NCBI GenBank assembly: GCA_030263395.1
Contig: SZOW01000007.1
Span: forward strand, 94,250-158,249
Direction: 5' to 3'
DNA from: QUBU01 sp014337915
GTDB lineage: Bacteria > Pseudomonadota > Gammaproteobacteria > Steroidobacterales > GCA-2729495
Length of the DNA stretch: 64,000 nucleotides
Part shown: positions 55,792-64,000 of the stretch, in pieces
Position numbering within the stretch: the first letter of the stretch is position 1
How the letters are laid out: every line of letters starts with the position of its first letter
Program-made: the position numbers and the translations under genes
Notes under the pieces: model-generated
Seen by the model: the letters and a program-made list of their open reading frames with translations, nothing else
The model's database searches: none
Told to the model about the DNA's origin: nothing

Positions 55792-57144
55792 ATGCACATC
55801 CCCGCCCCACGCATCTACGCGCGCATGGCGTTCTACGTCGGCACGGCGCTGGCTGCTTTCCTCGCGCTGGCCGTCGCCAGCGTCATGCTGCTCGCCTCCG
55901 CCGAACTCGCCAGCTACGTGCAGACGCGCCAGGGCCCGCTCGGCCAGGAGGCCGCCCGCGTGCTCGCGCAGGGCGGGCGCCCGGCGCTGGAGCAGTGGCT
56001 GGCGGGCGCCCAGGTCCCTGCCGGCGCGACGGTCTTCGTGCTCGATGCCGCCAGCCGCGACATCCTCGGCCGCCAGATGCCGGCCTACCTCGAGAACTTC
56101 GTGCGCAGTTCGGTGGTGGGCCCGCCCGACCGGCCCGATGCGCATTACCGGCCGGTGCGCCTCGCGCCGCAGATCATCGGCCCGGATGGCGCCGTCTACA
56201 CCTTCCTGGTGCTGCCCAAGGGCATCACCATCTGGGGCAGCCCGGCGATCACGCTCGGCCTGCTGCTCGCCGCGCTGCTGGTGGTCGGCACCGTGGCCTG
56301 GCTGGTGGCGGGCGCCTTCGGCCGCCCGGTCGGCGAACTGCAGGCTGCGGTGCGCCAGCTCGCCTCCGGCCGCCTCGAAGCGCGCCTGCCGGCAGGCATC
56401 ACCGACCGGCGCGACGAACTCGGCGACCTGGCACGCGACTTCAACAGCATGGCCGACCAGATCGTCGGCCTGATCGAGGGCCGCCAGCAGCTGATGGCCG
56501 AACTCTCCCACGAGCTGCGCTCGCCGCTGGCGCGCCTGCAGGCCGCGGTGGCGCTCGCCGCCCACCGTGGCGGGCTCGCGGAGGCCGAGCGCGGGCGCAT
56601 CGAGGAAGAGCTGGGCCGTCTCGACCAGGTCATCGGCGACGTGCTGCGCTTCTCGCGCCTCGGCAGCGCCGCGGAAATCCAGCGGCGGCTGGTGCGGGTC
56701 GGCGAGCTGCTGGCCGATCTCGTGCGCGTCGAGCAGATCGAGGCCACGGCCCGCGGCTGCGAGCTGCGCCTCGCCATCAGCGACAACCCCACGGTGGTCG
56801 GCGACCCCGGCTTGCTGCGCAGCGGGCTGGAGAACATCCTGCGCAACGCCATCCGCTACAGCCCGCCCGGCACGAGCGTGGAAGTGTCGGCGCGCAGTGC
56901 CGACGGCAGCGCGCTGATCGACATCGCGGACCGTGGCCCGGGCGTGCCCGAGCCCTACCTGCAGCGCATCTTCGAGCCCTACTTCCGCGCCCCGGGCAGC
57001 GGCGGGGTGGCCACCGGCACCGGCCTCGGCCTGGCGATCGCCAGGCGCGTGTTCGAAGCCCACGACGGCCGGGTCGCGGCTGCAGCGCGGCCGGGTGGCG
57101 GGCTGGTGGTGAGCGCGCGGCTGCCGCTGGCGGACTTCGCCTGA
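55792..57144 (+). CDS. Sensor histidine kinase (CpxA-like)
   Basis: This 450-residue kinase has two transmembrane helices (about 12-38 and 148-178) around a periplasmic sensor, a HAMP domain, the dimerisation histidine H240 in ELSHELRSPLARL, and an ATPase domain with N, G1 (DRGPGVPE) and G2 (GTGLGLAI) boxes. It is the cognate partner of the preceding regulator and probably senses envelope stress, in line with the CpxA-like layout. Confidence 0.93.
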   Translation: MHIPAPRIYARMAFYVGTALAAFLALAVASVMLLASAELASYVQTRQGPLGQEAARVLAQGGRPALEQWLAGAQVPAGATVFVLDAASRDILGRQMPAYLENFVRSSVVGPPDRPDAHYRPVRLAPQIIGPDGAVYTFLVLPKGITIWGSPAITLGLLLAALLVVGTVAWLVAGAFGRPVGELQAAVRQLASGRLEARLPAGITDRRDELGDLARDFNSMADQIVGLIEGRQQLMAELSHELRSPLARLQAAVALAAHRGGLAEAERGRIEEELGRLDQVIGDVLRFSRLGSAAEIQRRLVRVGELLADLVRVEQIEATARGCELRLAISDNPTVVGDPGLLRSGLENILRNAIRYSPPGTSVEVSARSADGSALIDIADRGPGVPEPYLQRIFEPYFRAPGSGGVATGTGLGLAIARRVFEAHDGRVAAAARPGGGLVVSARLPLADFA

Positions 57145-57173
57145 GGCGGCGGGCGCGGCAGTGAGGGGCCGAC

Positions 57174-57650
57174 TCAGCCGGCGCCGGGCGCTTCTGCGGC
57201 CGCGACCGGCTCCAGCGGCGGGCAGGTGACACTGAGCCGGAAGCCAGTGAACTGGCTGTTGCCGAGCAACTCCTCCAGCGCCTGGCGCGCGAAGGGATAG
57301 ATCCTTGCCGGCGCGCGCCGGGCCACCCAGGCCGCGGCATCGCTGGCCGGCAGGCCGGCAGCCCTGACGATGGCGCTCTGCTCGACGGTCGCCGTGAACA
57401 GCGGCCTCGCGCCGGCCCGGCCCAGCGCCCGCAGCCGCAGCACCACGGCAAAGGAACCATTCGCCAGCGGCCGCTGCTGGTAGTCCGCCGCCACCGCGAC
57501 CTCCGGCGGCGCACTGACCGCTTCCCCGAGCCCGAGCTGCGACTCGAAGCGCACCGCGCGCAGCTGCACGGTGGCCAGCTCGACGCCGGGCGCGGCGCTG
57601 GCGGTGCCATTGCCGGCAGCGTTGGCAGGTGCGGGTGTCGTCATGGGCAT
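57174..57650 (-). CDS. SecB-like fold protein, tentative
   Basis: This 158-residue cytoplasmic protein has an Ala-rich start, then VQLRAVRFESQLGLGE, and later ARRAPARIYPFARQALEELL, an arrangement reminiscent of SecB and SecB-like chaperones, whose hallmark is a P-(F/Y)-A-R segment. The usual SecB C-terminal tail is not recognisable. It may be a SecB-like protein of TA-chaperone or other type; the assignment is tentative. Confidence 0.5.
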   Translation of the reverse strand: MPMTTPAPANAAGNGTASAAPGVELATVQLRAVRFESQLGLGEAVSAPPEVAVAADYQQRPLANGSFAVVLRLRALGRAGARPLFTATVEQSAIVRAAGLPASDAAAWVARRAPARIYPFARQALEELLGNSQFTGFRLSVTCPPLEPVAAAEAPGAG

Positions 57651-57709
57651 CGCGGCCGGTTGCTGCGGGAAGCGTGGATTATGCGGCCTGCGCCGGCCCG
57701 CGTTCTAGA

Positions 57710-60226
57710 ATGCCGGGCGTGAACGCACCCCCGCTGCCCGTCGAAGCGGCCCTGCCCGCCCTTCTCGCCGCGCTCGCCGAGCAGCGTAATGCGGTGCTGC
57801 ATGCGCCGCCCGGCGCCGGCAAGAGCACGGGAGTGCCGCCCGCGCTGCTCGACGCGCCCTGGCTCGGGGGCCGTCGCATCCTGATGCTGGAACCGCGGCG
57901 GCTCGCCGCCCGCGCCGTCGCCGACCGCATCGCCAGCCTGCGTGGCGAGCGCGTCGGGCAGACGGTGGGCTATCGCATGCGCATGGACAGCCGTGTCGGG
58001 CCAGCCACGCGCCTGGAGGTGGTGACCGAGGGTATCCTCACGCGCCAGCTGCAGCGCGACCCGGCCCTGGAACAGGTCGGCTGCGTCATCTTCGACGAGT
58101 TCCACGAACGCAGCCTGCAGGCGGACCTGGGCCTCGCCCTGCTGCTCGACACGCAGCGCCACCTGCGTCCCGAGCTGCGCCTGCTGGTGATGTCGGCCAC
58201 CCTCGACACCGCGGCGGTCGCGCGCCTGCTCGGCACCGGGGCCGTGATCAGCGCCCCGGGCCTCAGCCATCCCGTGGAAACGCGCTACCTGCCGCGGCCC
58301 AGCGACGCGTACCCGGACCGCCTCGCGACCGGCGCCATCCTGCGCACGCTTGCGGAGGAACCCGGCGACATCCTGGTGTTCCTGCCCGGCGCCGGCGAGA
58401 TCCGCCGCGTGGCCAGCGCGCTCGCTGATGCCTCGCTGCCGCGGCACACGCAGGTGTTGCCGCTCTTCGGTGACCTCACCCACGAGGAACAGGACCGCGC
58501 CATCCGCCCGAGCCCCGCGGGCGAGCGCAAGGTCGTGCTCGCCACCAACATCGCCGAGACCAGCCTCACCATCGAGGGCGTGCGCGTGGTGATCGACGCC
58601 GGCCTGGAGCGACGCGCGTGCTTCGACCCGGGCAGCGGCATGAGTCGGCTCGACACGCTGCGCATCTCGCGCGCCTCGGCCGACCAGCGTCGCGGCCGCG
58701 CTGGCCGCCTCGGGCCCGGCGTCTGCCTGCGGCTGTGGACCGAGACGCAGCAGCGCGCGCTTCCCGCCCAGGCGCCGCCGGAGATCCTCGAGGCCGACCT
58801 CGCGCCGCTGGCGCTGGAACTCGCCGCCTGGGGCGCCACCGATGCGGGCGCGCTCGCCTGGCTCGACGCACCACCGTCCGGCACACTGGCCCAGGCCCGG
58901 GAACTGCTGCTGGCGCTGGGCGCGCTGGAGCCGGGCGGCCGCATCAGCGCCCATGGCCGCGAGATGGTGCGACTCGGCGCCCACCCGCGGCTCACCCACA
59001 TGCTGCTGCGGGGCGCCGCTGCCGGCGCCGGCGGCACGGCCGCGGCGCTCGCCAGCCTGCTCGGCGAGCGCGACATCCTGCGCGGCCGCGAGCGCGACGC
59101 CGACATCCGCGCGCGCCTCGCCCTGCTCGGGCCCGCGGCAGGCCGCGGCCACGGCGCTGCCGACGCCGGCGCCCTGCGCCGCGTGCAGCGCGCCGCGGAG
59201 CACTACCGCCGCCAGCTCGACCCCGCCGGGGCGGATGCGACGATCGACGAGCACCAGGCCGGCTGGCTGCTCGCCTGCGCCTACCCGGACCGCATCGGCC
59301 GCTGGCGCGAGCCGAAATCCGGCCGCTACCAGCTCGCCAGCGGCCGCGGCGCGCACTTCGGCGAGCCGCAGGCGCTCGCGGGCGCGGAGTACATCGTCGC
59401 CGCCGAGCTCGACGCCGGCGAGCGCGATGCGCGCATCTTCCTCGCGGCGCCTCTGGCGCTGGCGGAGATCGAGGAACACTTCGCCGCCGACATCCGTGCC
59501 AGCGACCACATCGCCTGGGACACGCGCGAGCAGGCGGTGCTGACGCGCCGCCAGCGGCGCCTCGGCGAACTGCTGCTCGAGGACACGCCGCTGGCGAAGC
59601 CCGATCCCGCCGCCGTCGCCAGCGCGATGCTCGAGGGCATCCGCGAACTCGGCATCGGCGCGCTGCCCTGGACGCGGGAGCTGCGCAACTGGCAGGCCCG
59701 GGTGATGCTGCTGGGACGCGAGGATCGCCAGGCGCGCGAGCCCTGGCCGGAGGTCAGCGATGCCGCGCTCGCCGCCACGCTCGAGGACTGGCTGCTGCCC
59801 TGGCTCGCCGGCTGTTCACGCCGCGACCACCTGGCGCGGCTGCCACTCGCCGACGCGCTGCACGCGCTGCTCGGCTTCGAGCGCCAGCGGCGCCTCGATG
59901 AACTCGCGCCCACCCACCTCACGGTGCCGAGCGGCTCGCGCATCGCGCTCGACTACCAGGATGGCGACATCCCGAGCCTCTCGGTCCGGCTGCAGGAATG
60001 CTTCGGGCTCGCGGACACCCCGCGCATCGCCGGCGGCCGCGTGCCCGTGCTGATGAAGCTGCTCTCCCCCGCCCAGCGCCCGGTGCAGGTCACGCAGGAC
60101 CTGAAGAGCTTCTGGGCGCGCGGCTACGCGGAGGTCAAAAAGGAACTGAAGGGCCGCTACCCGAAGCACTACTGGCCCGACGACCCCTGGCAGGCGCAGC
60201 CGACGCGGCGGGTGCGGCCGCGCTGA
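57710..60226 (+). CDS. hrpB: ATP-dependent helicase HrpB
   Basis: This 838-residue DEAH-box helicase has Walker A PPGAGKST (35-40 core), DEFHER (129-134), SAT, and the QRRGRAGR motif VI region. The HrpB-specific C-terminal domain ends with YPKHYWPDDP, a family hallmark. The RNA target is unknown. ATG 57710 is used; GTG 57719 is an alternative. It converges on the next gene with a three-base gap. Confidence 0.95.
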   Translation: MPGVNAPPLPVEAALPALLAALAEQRNAVLHAPPGAGKSTGVPPALLDAPWLGGRRILMLEPRRLAARAVADRIASLRGERVGQTVGYRMRMDSRVGPATRLEVVTEGILTRQLQRDPALEQVGCVIFDEFHERSLQADLGLALLLDTQRHLRPELRLLVMSATLDTAAVARLLGTGAVISAPGLSHPVETRYLPRPSDAYPDRLATGAILRTLAEEPGDILVFLPGAGEIRRVASALADASLPRHTQVLPLFGDLTHEEQDRAIRPSPAGERKVVLATNIAETSLTIEGVRVVIDAGLERRACFDPGSGMSRLDTLRISRASADQRRGRAGRLGPGVCLRLWTETQQRALPAQAPPEILEADLAPLALELAAWGATDAGALAWLDAPPSGTLAQARELLLALGALEPGGRISAHGREMVRLGAHPRLTHMLLRGAAAGAGGTAAALASLLGERDILRGRERDADIRARLALLGPAAGRGHGAADAGALRRVQRAAEHYRRQLDPAGADATIDEHQAGWLLACAYPDRIGRWREPKSGRYQLASGRGAHFGEPQALAGAEYIVAAELDAGERDARIFLAAPLALAEIEEHFAADIRASDHIAWDTREQAVLTRRQRRLGELLLEDTPLAKPDPAAVASAMLEGIRELGIGALPWTRELRNWQARVMLLGREDRQAREPWPEVSDAALAATLEDWLLPWLAGCSRRDHLARLPLADALHALLGFERQRRLDELAPTHLTVPSGSRIALDYQDGDIPSLSVRLQECFGLADTPRIAGGRVPVLMKLLSPAQRPVQVTQDLKSFWARGYAEVKKELKGRYPKHYWPDDPWQAQPTRRVRPR

Positions 60227-60229
60227 GGG

Positions 60230-61048
60230 TCAATGCCTGGCAGGCTGGCTGCTGCCGCCGAGCAGCCCGGTGATCTGCTGCTCGACCAGCCGCACTGCCT
60301 GCACCGCCTGCTTCCGGTCCGATGCCTTGAACTCGACAAACGATATGCCGTGTTCGTCAAGGAACTGCAGGTACTGCGCGTAGAGCGCCTTGTCGACCTT
60401 GCGCAGGTCGTGCCCCGAACCCATGAACAGCCGGAAATGGCGCAGGTAGCCCGCCGCCTCCATGGACTTCAGCAGCGCGAACTCGACGCCCTCGGCATTG
60501 ATGCGCAGGATATTGCAGGCTCCGCGGCAGACCGCGCACTCCTCCTCGATGGACCGGACCAGTTCGACCAGGTTCATGCACGGCACGCGATCGAACCGTC
60601 CCGCATCGACGTTGTGCTTCCCGGCGAACAGGCTCGACCCCAGCGGATCGCCCGAGCGCGTCAGGTACAGCTTCGCGAAACTGAATCCCGGCTGATCATT
60701 GACCGCCGCGCGCAACGGGTAAACCGCCAGGTTCGGCAGTTTCCCTGCCAGCTCACGCAAGGCCGCGGTCTTCGCGTCCTGGAGCTGTGGATCGATGAGG
60801 AACAGGTTGAGCGCGATCGCGCCCTCCTGCAGCAGCCGCGGGATGACCCGCTGCGGTCGCGACAGCTGCCGGTGGAAATACACCGCCTGCCCGACGTGGT
60901 ATGACGATGCGGCGCCGTAGCGCAGCCTGCGCGCCGCTACCCGCGCTTCCTCCTGCGCGACATCGATCGCGGAAAGCGGTGAACCGAACAGCGACAGCAC
61001 CTCGCCGCAGTCAAGGCTGCCGATGTCAAGGAAATTAACGACCAGCAT
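60230..61048 (-). CDS. FkbM-like methyltransferase domain protein, tentative
   Basis: This 272-residue protein begins MLVVNFLDIGSLDCGEV and later shows ILRINAEGVEFALLKSM, which resembles the I-D-x-E-G-x-E motif of FkbM methyltransferases, although the first acidic residue is Asn. The middle carries PLGSSLFAGKHN, also FkbM-like. The lack of a clear motif I glycine loop makes activity uncertain. ATG 61048 or GTG 61054 could be the start. Confidence 0.55.
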   Translation of the reverse strand: MLVVNFLDIGSLDCGEVLSLFGSPLSAIDVAQEEARVAARRLRYGAASSYHVGQAVYFHRQLSRPQRVIPRLLQEGAIALNLFLIDPQLQDAKTAALRELAGKLPNLAVYPLRAAVNDQPGFSFAKLYLTRSGDPLGSSLFAGKHNVDAGRFDRVPCMNLVELVRSIEEECAVCRGACNILRINAEGVEFALLKSMEAAGYLRHFRLFMGSGHDLRKVDKALYAQYLQFLDEHGISFVEFKASDRKQAVQAVRLVEQQITGLLGGSSQPARH

Positions 61049-61157
61049 ACTCACCCAACTGTCATATCCCGGCCCGCGGCCGAGTGCATCGTCCAAGACT
61101 ATAGGGCGGCAGCAGAAACCGGAACCACCCTGAAGCCCGGTCGCGGGCCGTCGCCGC

Positions 61158-62294
61158 TCAGCGCCAGGCGGCGAAGTCCGGGTCCGGCTGCCAGCCGGGC
61201 GGGGGCCGGGCCTGCGCCGGCACGCCGTGGTAGTGCTCGGGTCCGACGCCGAGCGAGGACACGTCCATGACGTAGGTGTAGAGCGCGCGGCTGCCGGGCT
61301 CGCTGCGGGTGAAGGCCATCTTCCGGCCGTCGGGCGAGAACGCGCCCATGCCGTCCCAGCCGTCGTTGAAGGTGATCCGCCGCGGCTCGCCGCCCGCCAT
61401 GTCGGCGAGGAACAGCTCCCAGTTGCCGCGCTCGATGATGCGCACCACGAGGAAGTGCCGGCCATCGGGCGCCGGGAACGGCGCCCAGTTGGTGTCGCTG
61501 GTGAAGCTGCGCGGCTGCACGTTGCGGTCTTCGCCGACGATCTTCATCGAGTAGATGTTCATCGGCACCTGGCTGCGCGTGCCGTTCCTGCGGTCGAGCG
61601 CCTCCAGGCGGTTCTTCTCGCTCTGCTTCCAGGCGCGGAAGATCACCGTCTCGCTGTCCGGCATGAAGTAGGCCTCGCCCTCCTGCCAGTCGCTGGTGGA
61701 CGTCAGCTGCGTCTGCTCCGTGCCGTCGGGCTTCATGCGCCAGAGATCCGCGTTGCCGCCGATCTGGCGGCCGAAGACGATCCAGCGGCCGTCCGGCGAC
61801 ACGGTCGCCTCGGCGTCGTACCAGCGGTTGCTGGTCAGCCGGCGCAGGTTGCCGCCATCGAGGTCGGAGGAGTACAGCTCCGCACCCTGCGGGTAGTTGG
61901 CGTCGTCCGACCAGTCGCCCGCCGGCAGGTCGGCCAGGTGGTCACGCGTCGAGGTCCACAGCAGCCGCTTGCCGTCCGGGAAGAACCAGGAGCAGGCATC
62001 CATGCCGCGATCGTTGATGCGGCGGATCTCCGTGCCGCGATCGGTGAACGTGTAGGTCAGCGAGCCACCCACCTTCCCCGTACCCGGCCGCTGCGCCGCC
62101 GGATCCTTCACCTGCGCGATGAGGTGGACGCCATCCGGCGCGTAATACGCCTCGCCGCTCTCCGGCAGGTTCGGGATGCGGTAGACCGGCAGCTCACGCC
62201 CGTCGCCCGCCCCGGCGCTGCGCGCCAGGACGCAGCCCATGCAGACGAGCGCGGCGGTGAGGGTGGCGCGGGCGGCTGGCGATGCGGTGGGCAT
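61158..62294 (-). CDS. Exported WD40-like (TolB-type) beta-propeller protein
   Basis: This 378-residue protein has a signal peptide (residues 1-31) and several PD40 repeats, for example SPDGRWIVFGRQ, FSPDGRKMAFTRS and APDGVHLIAQV. Such propellers bind proteins or sense ligands in the periplasm; the function here is unknown. ATG 62294 has GGAGG upstream at suitable distance and begins the signal peptide. It is divergent from the antitoxin operon. Confidence 0.87.
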   Translation of the reverse strand: MPTASPAARATLTAALVCMGCVLARSAGAGDGRELPVYRIPNLPESGEAYYAPDGVHLIAQVKDPAAQRPGTGKVGGSLTYTFTDRGTEIRRINDRGMDACSWFFPDGKRLLWTSTRDHLADLPAGDWSDDANYPQGAELYSSDLDGGNLRRLTSNRWYDAEATVSPDGRWIVFGRQIGGNADLWRMKPDGTEQTQLTSTSDWQEGEAYFMPDSETVIFRAWKQSEKNRLEALDRRNGTRSQVPMNIYSMKIVGEDRNVQPRSFTSDTNWAPFPAPDGRHFLVVRIIERGNWELFLADMAGGEPRRITFNDGWDGMGAFSPDGRKMAFTRSEPGSRALYTYVMDVSSLGVGPEHYHGVPAQARPPPGWQPDPDFAAWR

Positions 62295-62375
62295 GACGAC
62301 CTCCGGGTGCTGGCGGCGGCTGGCGACCGAGTGTTGCACAGCGGCCTGCCCTGGCTGGGCGGCTGTCAGTCAGAT

Positions 62376-62411
62376 GGTTGAAGAGTGGCGGGCTATACTG
62401 ATTCTTCAACC
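62376..62411 (+). promoter_or_regulatory. Promoter and inverted repeat of the antitoxin operon
   Basis: TATACT (62394-62399) is a good -10 box. It is straddled by perfect 9-base arms ggttgaaga (62376-62384) and tcttcaacc (62403-62411). An operator covering the promoter fits autoregulation by a Phd/VapB-type antitoxin. Confidence 0.6.
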
Positions 62412-62416
62412 AGACC

Positions 62417-62436
62417 AGACTAACGGCACTTAGTCT
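62417..62436 (+). promoter_or_regulatory. Second inverted repeat before the antitoxin gene
   Basis: agactaa and ttagtct are perfect 7-base arms separated by six bases, 12 bases before ATG 62449. It is likely a second antitoxin-binding site, inferred from position and symmetry. Confidence 0.55.
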
Positions 62437-62448
62437 AGTTGAGTCACT

Positions 62449-62694
62449 ATGTATACCGTCAATATTCATGAAGCCAAGATAAATCTGTCGAGGCTGGTCG
62501 AAATGGCCGCCAAGGGCGAGCCGTTCATCATCGCCAGGGCCGGCAAGCCGCTGGTCAAGGTGATGCCACTCAACGCACCGGATGCGGGACAGGCGAAACG
62601 CCTGGGCTTCATGGCGGGGCAGATCGTCGTGCCGGATGATTTCGACAGCATGCATGCGCCGGAGATCGAAAGGCTGTTCGGCATCGATACATGA
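62449..62694 (+). CDS. Phd/YefM family antitoxin
   Basis: This 81-residue protein starts MYTVNIHEAKINLSRLVEMA, the N-terminal DNA-binding fold of Phd/YefM antitoxins, and continues with GEPFIIARAGKPLVKVMPL. The C-terminal tail would neutralise a PIN-domain toxin. The stop overlaps the former toxin start as ATGA. Because the toxin is deleted, this antitoxin is now alone. The coding region is AT-richer than its surroundings. Confidence 0.9.
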   Translation: MYTVNIHEAKINLSRLVEMAAKGEPFIIARAGKPLVKVMPLNAPDAGQAKRLGFMAGQIVVPDDFDSMHAPEIERLFGIDT

Positions 62695-62877
62695 AGCCGC
62701 TGATCGAGCGAGCTTCCCGTCGGCTCCGAACATGCGGCAGCGGTGGAAAGCCTGCCCGCCATTCACAAGGACCCCTTTGACCGGATGCTGGTTGCACAGG
62801 CCATGGTCGAAGGCATCTCCCTGCTCACATCCGATTCCGTCGTCGCGCAGTATCCCGGACCGGTACGTCTCGTCTGA
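62691..62877 (+). pseudogene. VapC-type PIN toxin remnant, internally deleted
   Basis: The start ATGAAGCCGCTGATC (62691) resembles a VapC beginning, but the frame soon breaks. A different frame then encodes LPVGSEHAAAVESLP, HKDPFDRMLVAQA and LLTSDSVVAQY, and ends LV stop at 62877: the C-terminal third of a PIN toxin. The N-terminal catalytic part, about 85-90 residues, is missing, so the toxin is dead. Confidence 0.85.
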
Positions 62878-63188
62878 CGGGGTGCGTCGCCTGGTCGCGC
62901 GGGGAAATCGGAGCCTGGCGAGTGCGCCTCGATGGTCGCAGCGGATGCGGGCAGACTTGAAGGCGATCCGCGACTACATCGCCGCTCTGGGGCGGACTCC
63001 AAGTCTACGGCGTACTATTCACGGGGAGCAGGTCGGCAGCACCCCGAAAATCAGCGCCCGTGCCGCAGGTGGCGGGATGTCATTGAACGTGCCGCGCTTG
63101 CCGCGTGCGCTGTGCGCTGTGCGCTGAGGTGCGATCAGCCGCTCTCTAGCCGTCCGGTTCACAGCCGGTCCGTTCACGCCCACGTGGT
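62878..63188. other. Gene-free stretch with possible toxin relic
   Basis: No intact gene is visible in these 311 bases. In one frame, around 62935-63000, WSQRMRADLKAIRDYIAAL resembles the N-terminus of ParE-family toxins (W-x4-A/R-D-L-x2-I-x2-Y-I). It is not preceded by a start or followed by a full ParE. The rest shows nothing recognisable. Confidence 0.4.
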
Positions 63189-63389
63189 TCAATCTCGTCG
63201 ATAGCGAAGAATTGTAGGCCGTCCGGTAATCGCGTAGTTCAAGAAGTAGATACCAGTACCGAGCAGACCAGCGCCATACACTGTCTGCATCGATAGAAAT
63301 CCCTCCCCTTCGTAAATCATTACCCCCCCAAGGAAAATTGCTGCGCCGCCCAGCAGTGCGCCACAAGCTCGAAAGGCGGTCGTCCTCAT
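63189..63389 (-). CDS. Small two-helix membrane protein, candidate Rhs immunity protein
   Basis: This 66-residue protein has two hydrophobic segments (about residues 8-28 and 36-54) and a basic C-terminus (RYRRD). ATG 63389 overlaps the Rhs stop as ATGA, so it is translationally coupled to the Rhs gene. Small genes directly after polymorphic toxins commonly encode immunity proteins. That role is inferred; the family is not recognised. Confidence 0.6.
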   Translation of the reverse strand: MRTTAFRACGALLGGAAIFLGGVMIYEGEGFLSMQTVYGAGLLGTGIYFLNYAITGRPTILRYRRD

Positions 63390-64000
63390 TCGGACTGGCA
63401 CTGAAATCTGCAATAGCCCTGCGCGCCAACGACAAAGCCGAGGGCACCAGCGCCCAACACTTGGTTCGCTGCGTTAAATCCACGGAACTGTTTGAGTGTT
63501 CTCAGCAGTCGCTTGCCCTTCTCGTACGATCGGGTGCTCAGTCCATAAAGCGCGCGGTTTGCTTGCCGGCTTAGATTGGTCTCGGTTGCCTCCGCCACCT
63601 CATCCAATGCGAATCCGGTAAAGCTCAGCGGGCTAGCAGCTAGCGCAAAAGTGTAGAAGTCGCCGTAGTAGGCCTTCAGACACAGGGCAACGCAGTCCCG
63701 ATCGTCACCACACGAAGCTGCGAGACCAAGCCAATCAACGGCTGATAAGGGATTGTTCCCAACATATGTGTAGGTATTCAACCCGCCCTCGAGCCCAATC
63801 GGATCGCCCTCCAAATACCTCCCGACCTGCGGGTCGTAATCACGGAAGTAGTTGTAGCCGATCCCAAGAATCCCCAGGTCAATCTGCCCGGGCAGCCGCA
63901 ACCTGACCGACGCGGTGCCGCTCGGCGTGCCCACGCCGAAGGCATCGGACTGGTAGCGCCAGGTGATCGCCTTGCTCGCATCGGTGCCGATGCGCGGCGT
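63386..64000 (-). CDS. Rhs-family protein, C-terminal end only
   Basis: The frame is open to the window edge; 204 residues are visible. The conserved Rhs core end is clear: YNYFRDYDPQVGRYLEGDPI, then GGLNTYTYVGNNPLSAVDWLGL, a variant of the usual P-x4-D-P-x-G-L boundary with Trp for Pro. The 111 residues that follow are the variable C-terminal domain, with five cysteines and two hydrophobic stretches, and match no toxin I know. The small gene after it may be its immunity protein. Confidence 0.88.
   Translation of the reverse strand, partial: TPRIGTDASKAITWRYQSDAFGVGTPSGTASVRLRLPGQIDLGILGIGYNYFRDYDPQVGRYLEGDPIGLEGGLNTYTYVGNNPLSAVDWLGLAASCGDDRDCVALCLKAYYGDFYTFALAASPLSFTGFALDEVAEATETNLSRQANRALYGLSTRSYEKGKRLLRTLKQFRGFNAANQVLGAGALGFVVGAQGYCRFQCQSE

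Overview
The window is about 64 kb of GC-rich DNA (roughly two thirds G+C by eye), coding-dense on both strands, with short intergenic gaps and many ATGA-type overlaps. The gene set (biosynthetic ilvA, lipA, sohB, prfC, dinB, dusB, hrpB, gltS, a CpxRA-like pair, a TonB-dependent receptor, MacA/LolD-type export) points to a gammaproteobacterium. The TonB-receptor style and GC content would fit Steroidobacteraceae or a related lineage, but that placement is inference. No rRNA, tRNA, CRISPR or complete insertion sequence was found.

Layout. 1-6190: end of an MFS transporter, then a four-gene Gld-like ABC operon. 6191-6884: a cyclic-di-GMP-I (GEMM) riboswitch and the small exported protein it precedes. 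6907-12170: a Rieske oxygenase, ilvA, a DHA2-type MFS exporter and an exported methyltransferase-like lipoprotein. 12264-15230: an orphan contractile-tail sheath-like protein with two small conserved-looking proteins of unknown function. 15292-20048: envelope proteolysis and cell-wall genes (rhomboid, L,D-transpeptidase, M48, SohB), then lipA. 20439-27710: OmpA-like protein, hydrolases, a GGDEF diguanylate cyclase, DUF192, HIT and luciferase-like proteins. 27937-33133: a six-gene MacAB-like export operon. 33176-41735: methyltransferase, GltS, TonB receptor, CorA, RF3 and a glycosyltransferase. 41891-51809: two ABC-F ATPases, DoxX, Pol IV, DusB, an RluA/RlmI fusion and an RlmN-family protein. 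51904-62294: Mpg glycosylase, FGGY kinase, unknown membrane protein, CpxRA-like pair, HrpB, FkbM-like and beta-propeller proteins. 62376-64000: an antitoxin with a deleted VapC toxin, other relic sequence, and the 3' end of an Rhs gene followed by a small membrane protein that may be its immunity partner.

The most striking non-genic signal is a set of four families of hairpin-forming repeats: A, core ggtgcctgacatattt; B, core cggggacagtttactcaa; C, core ggtgccggtgttacgg; D, an 86-bp conserved core. Many lie at the 3' ends of genes, and several supply the stop codon or last residues of a protein. In families C and D the two arms of one copy match each other perfectly or nearly so while differing from the arms of the other copy, so arm changes are mirrored within a copy. 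Pol IV appears to have lost its usual C-terminal clamp-binding peptide at one family A copy, and one short gene contains repeat sequence inside its reading frame.
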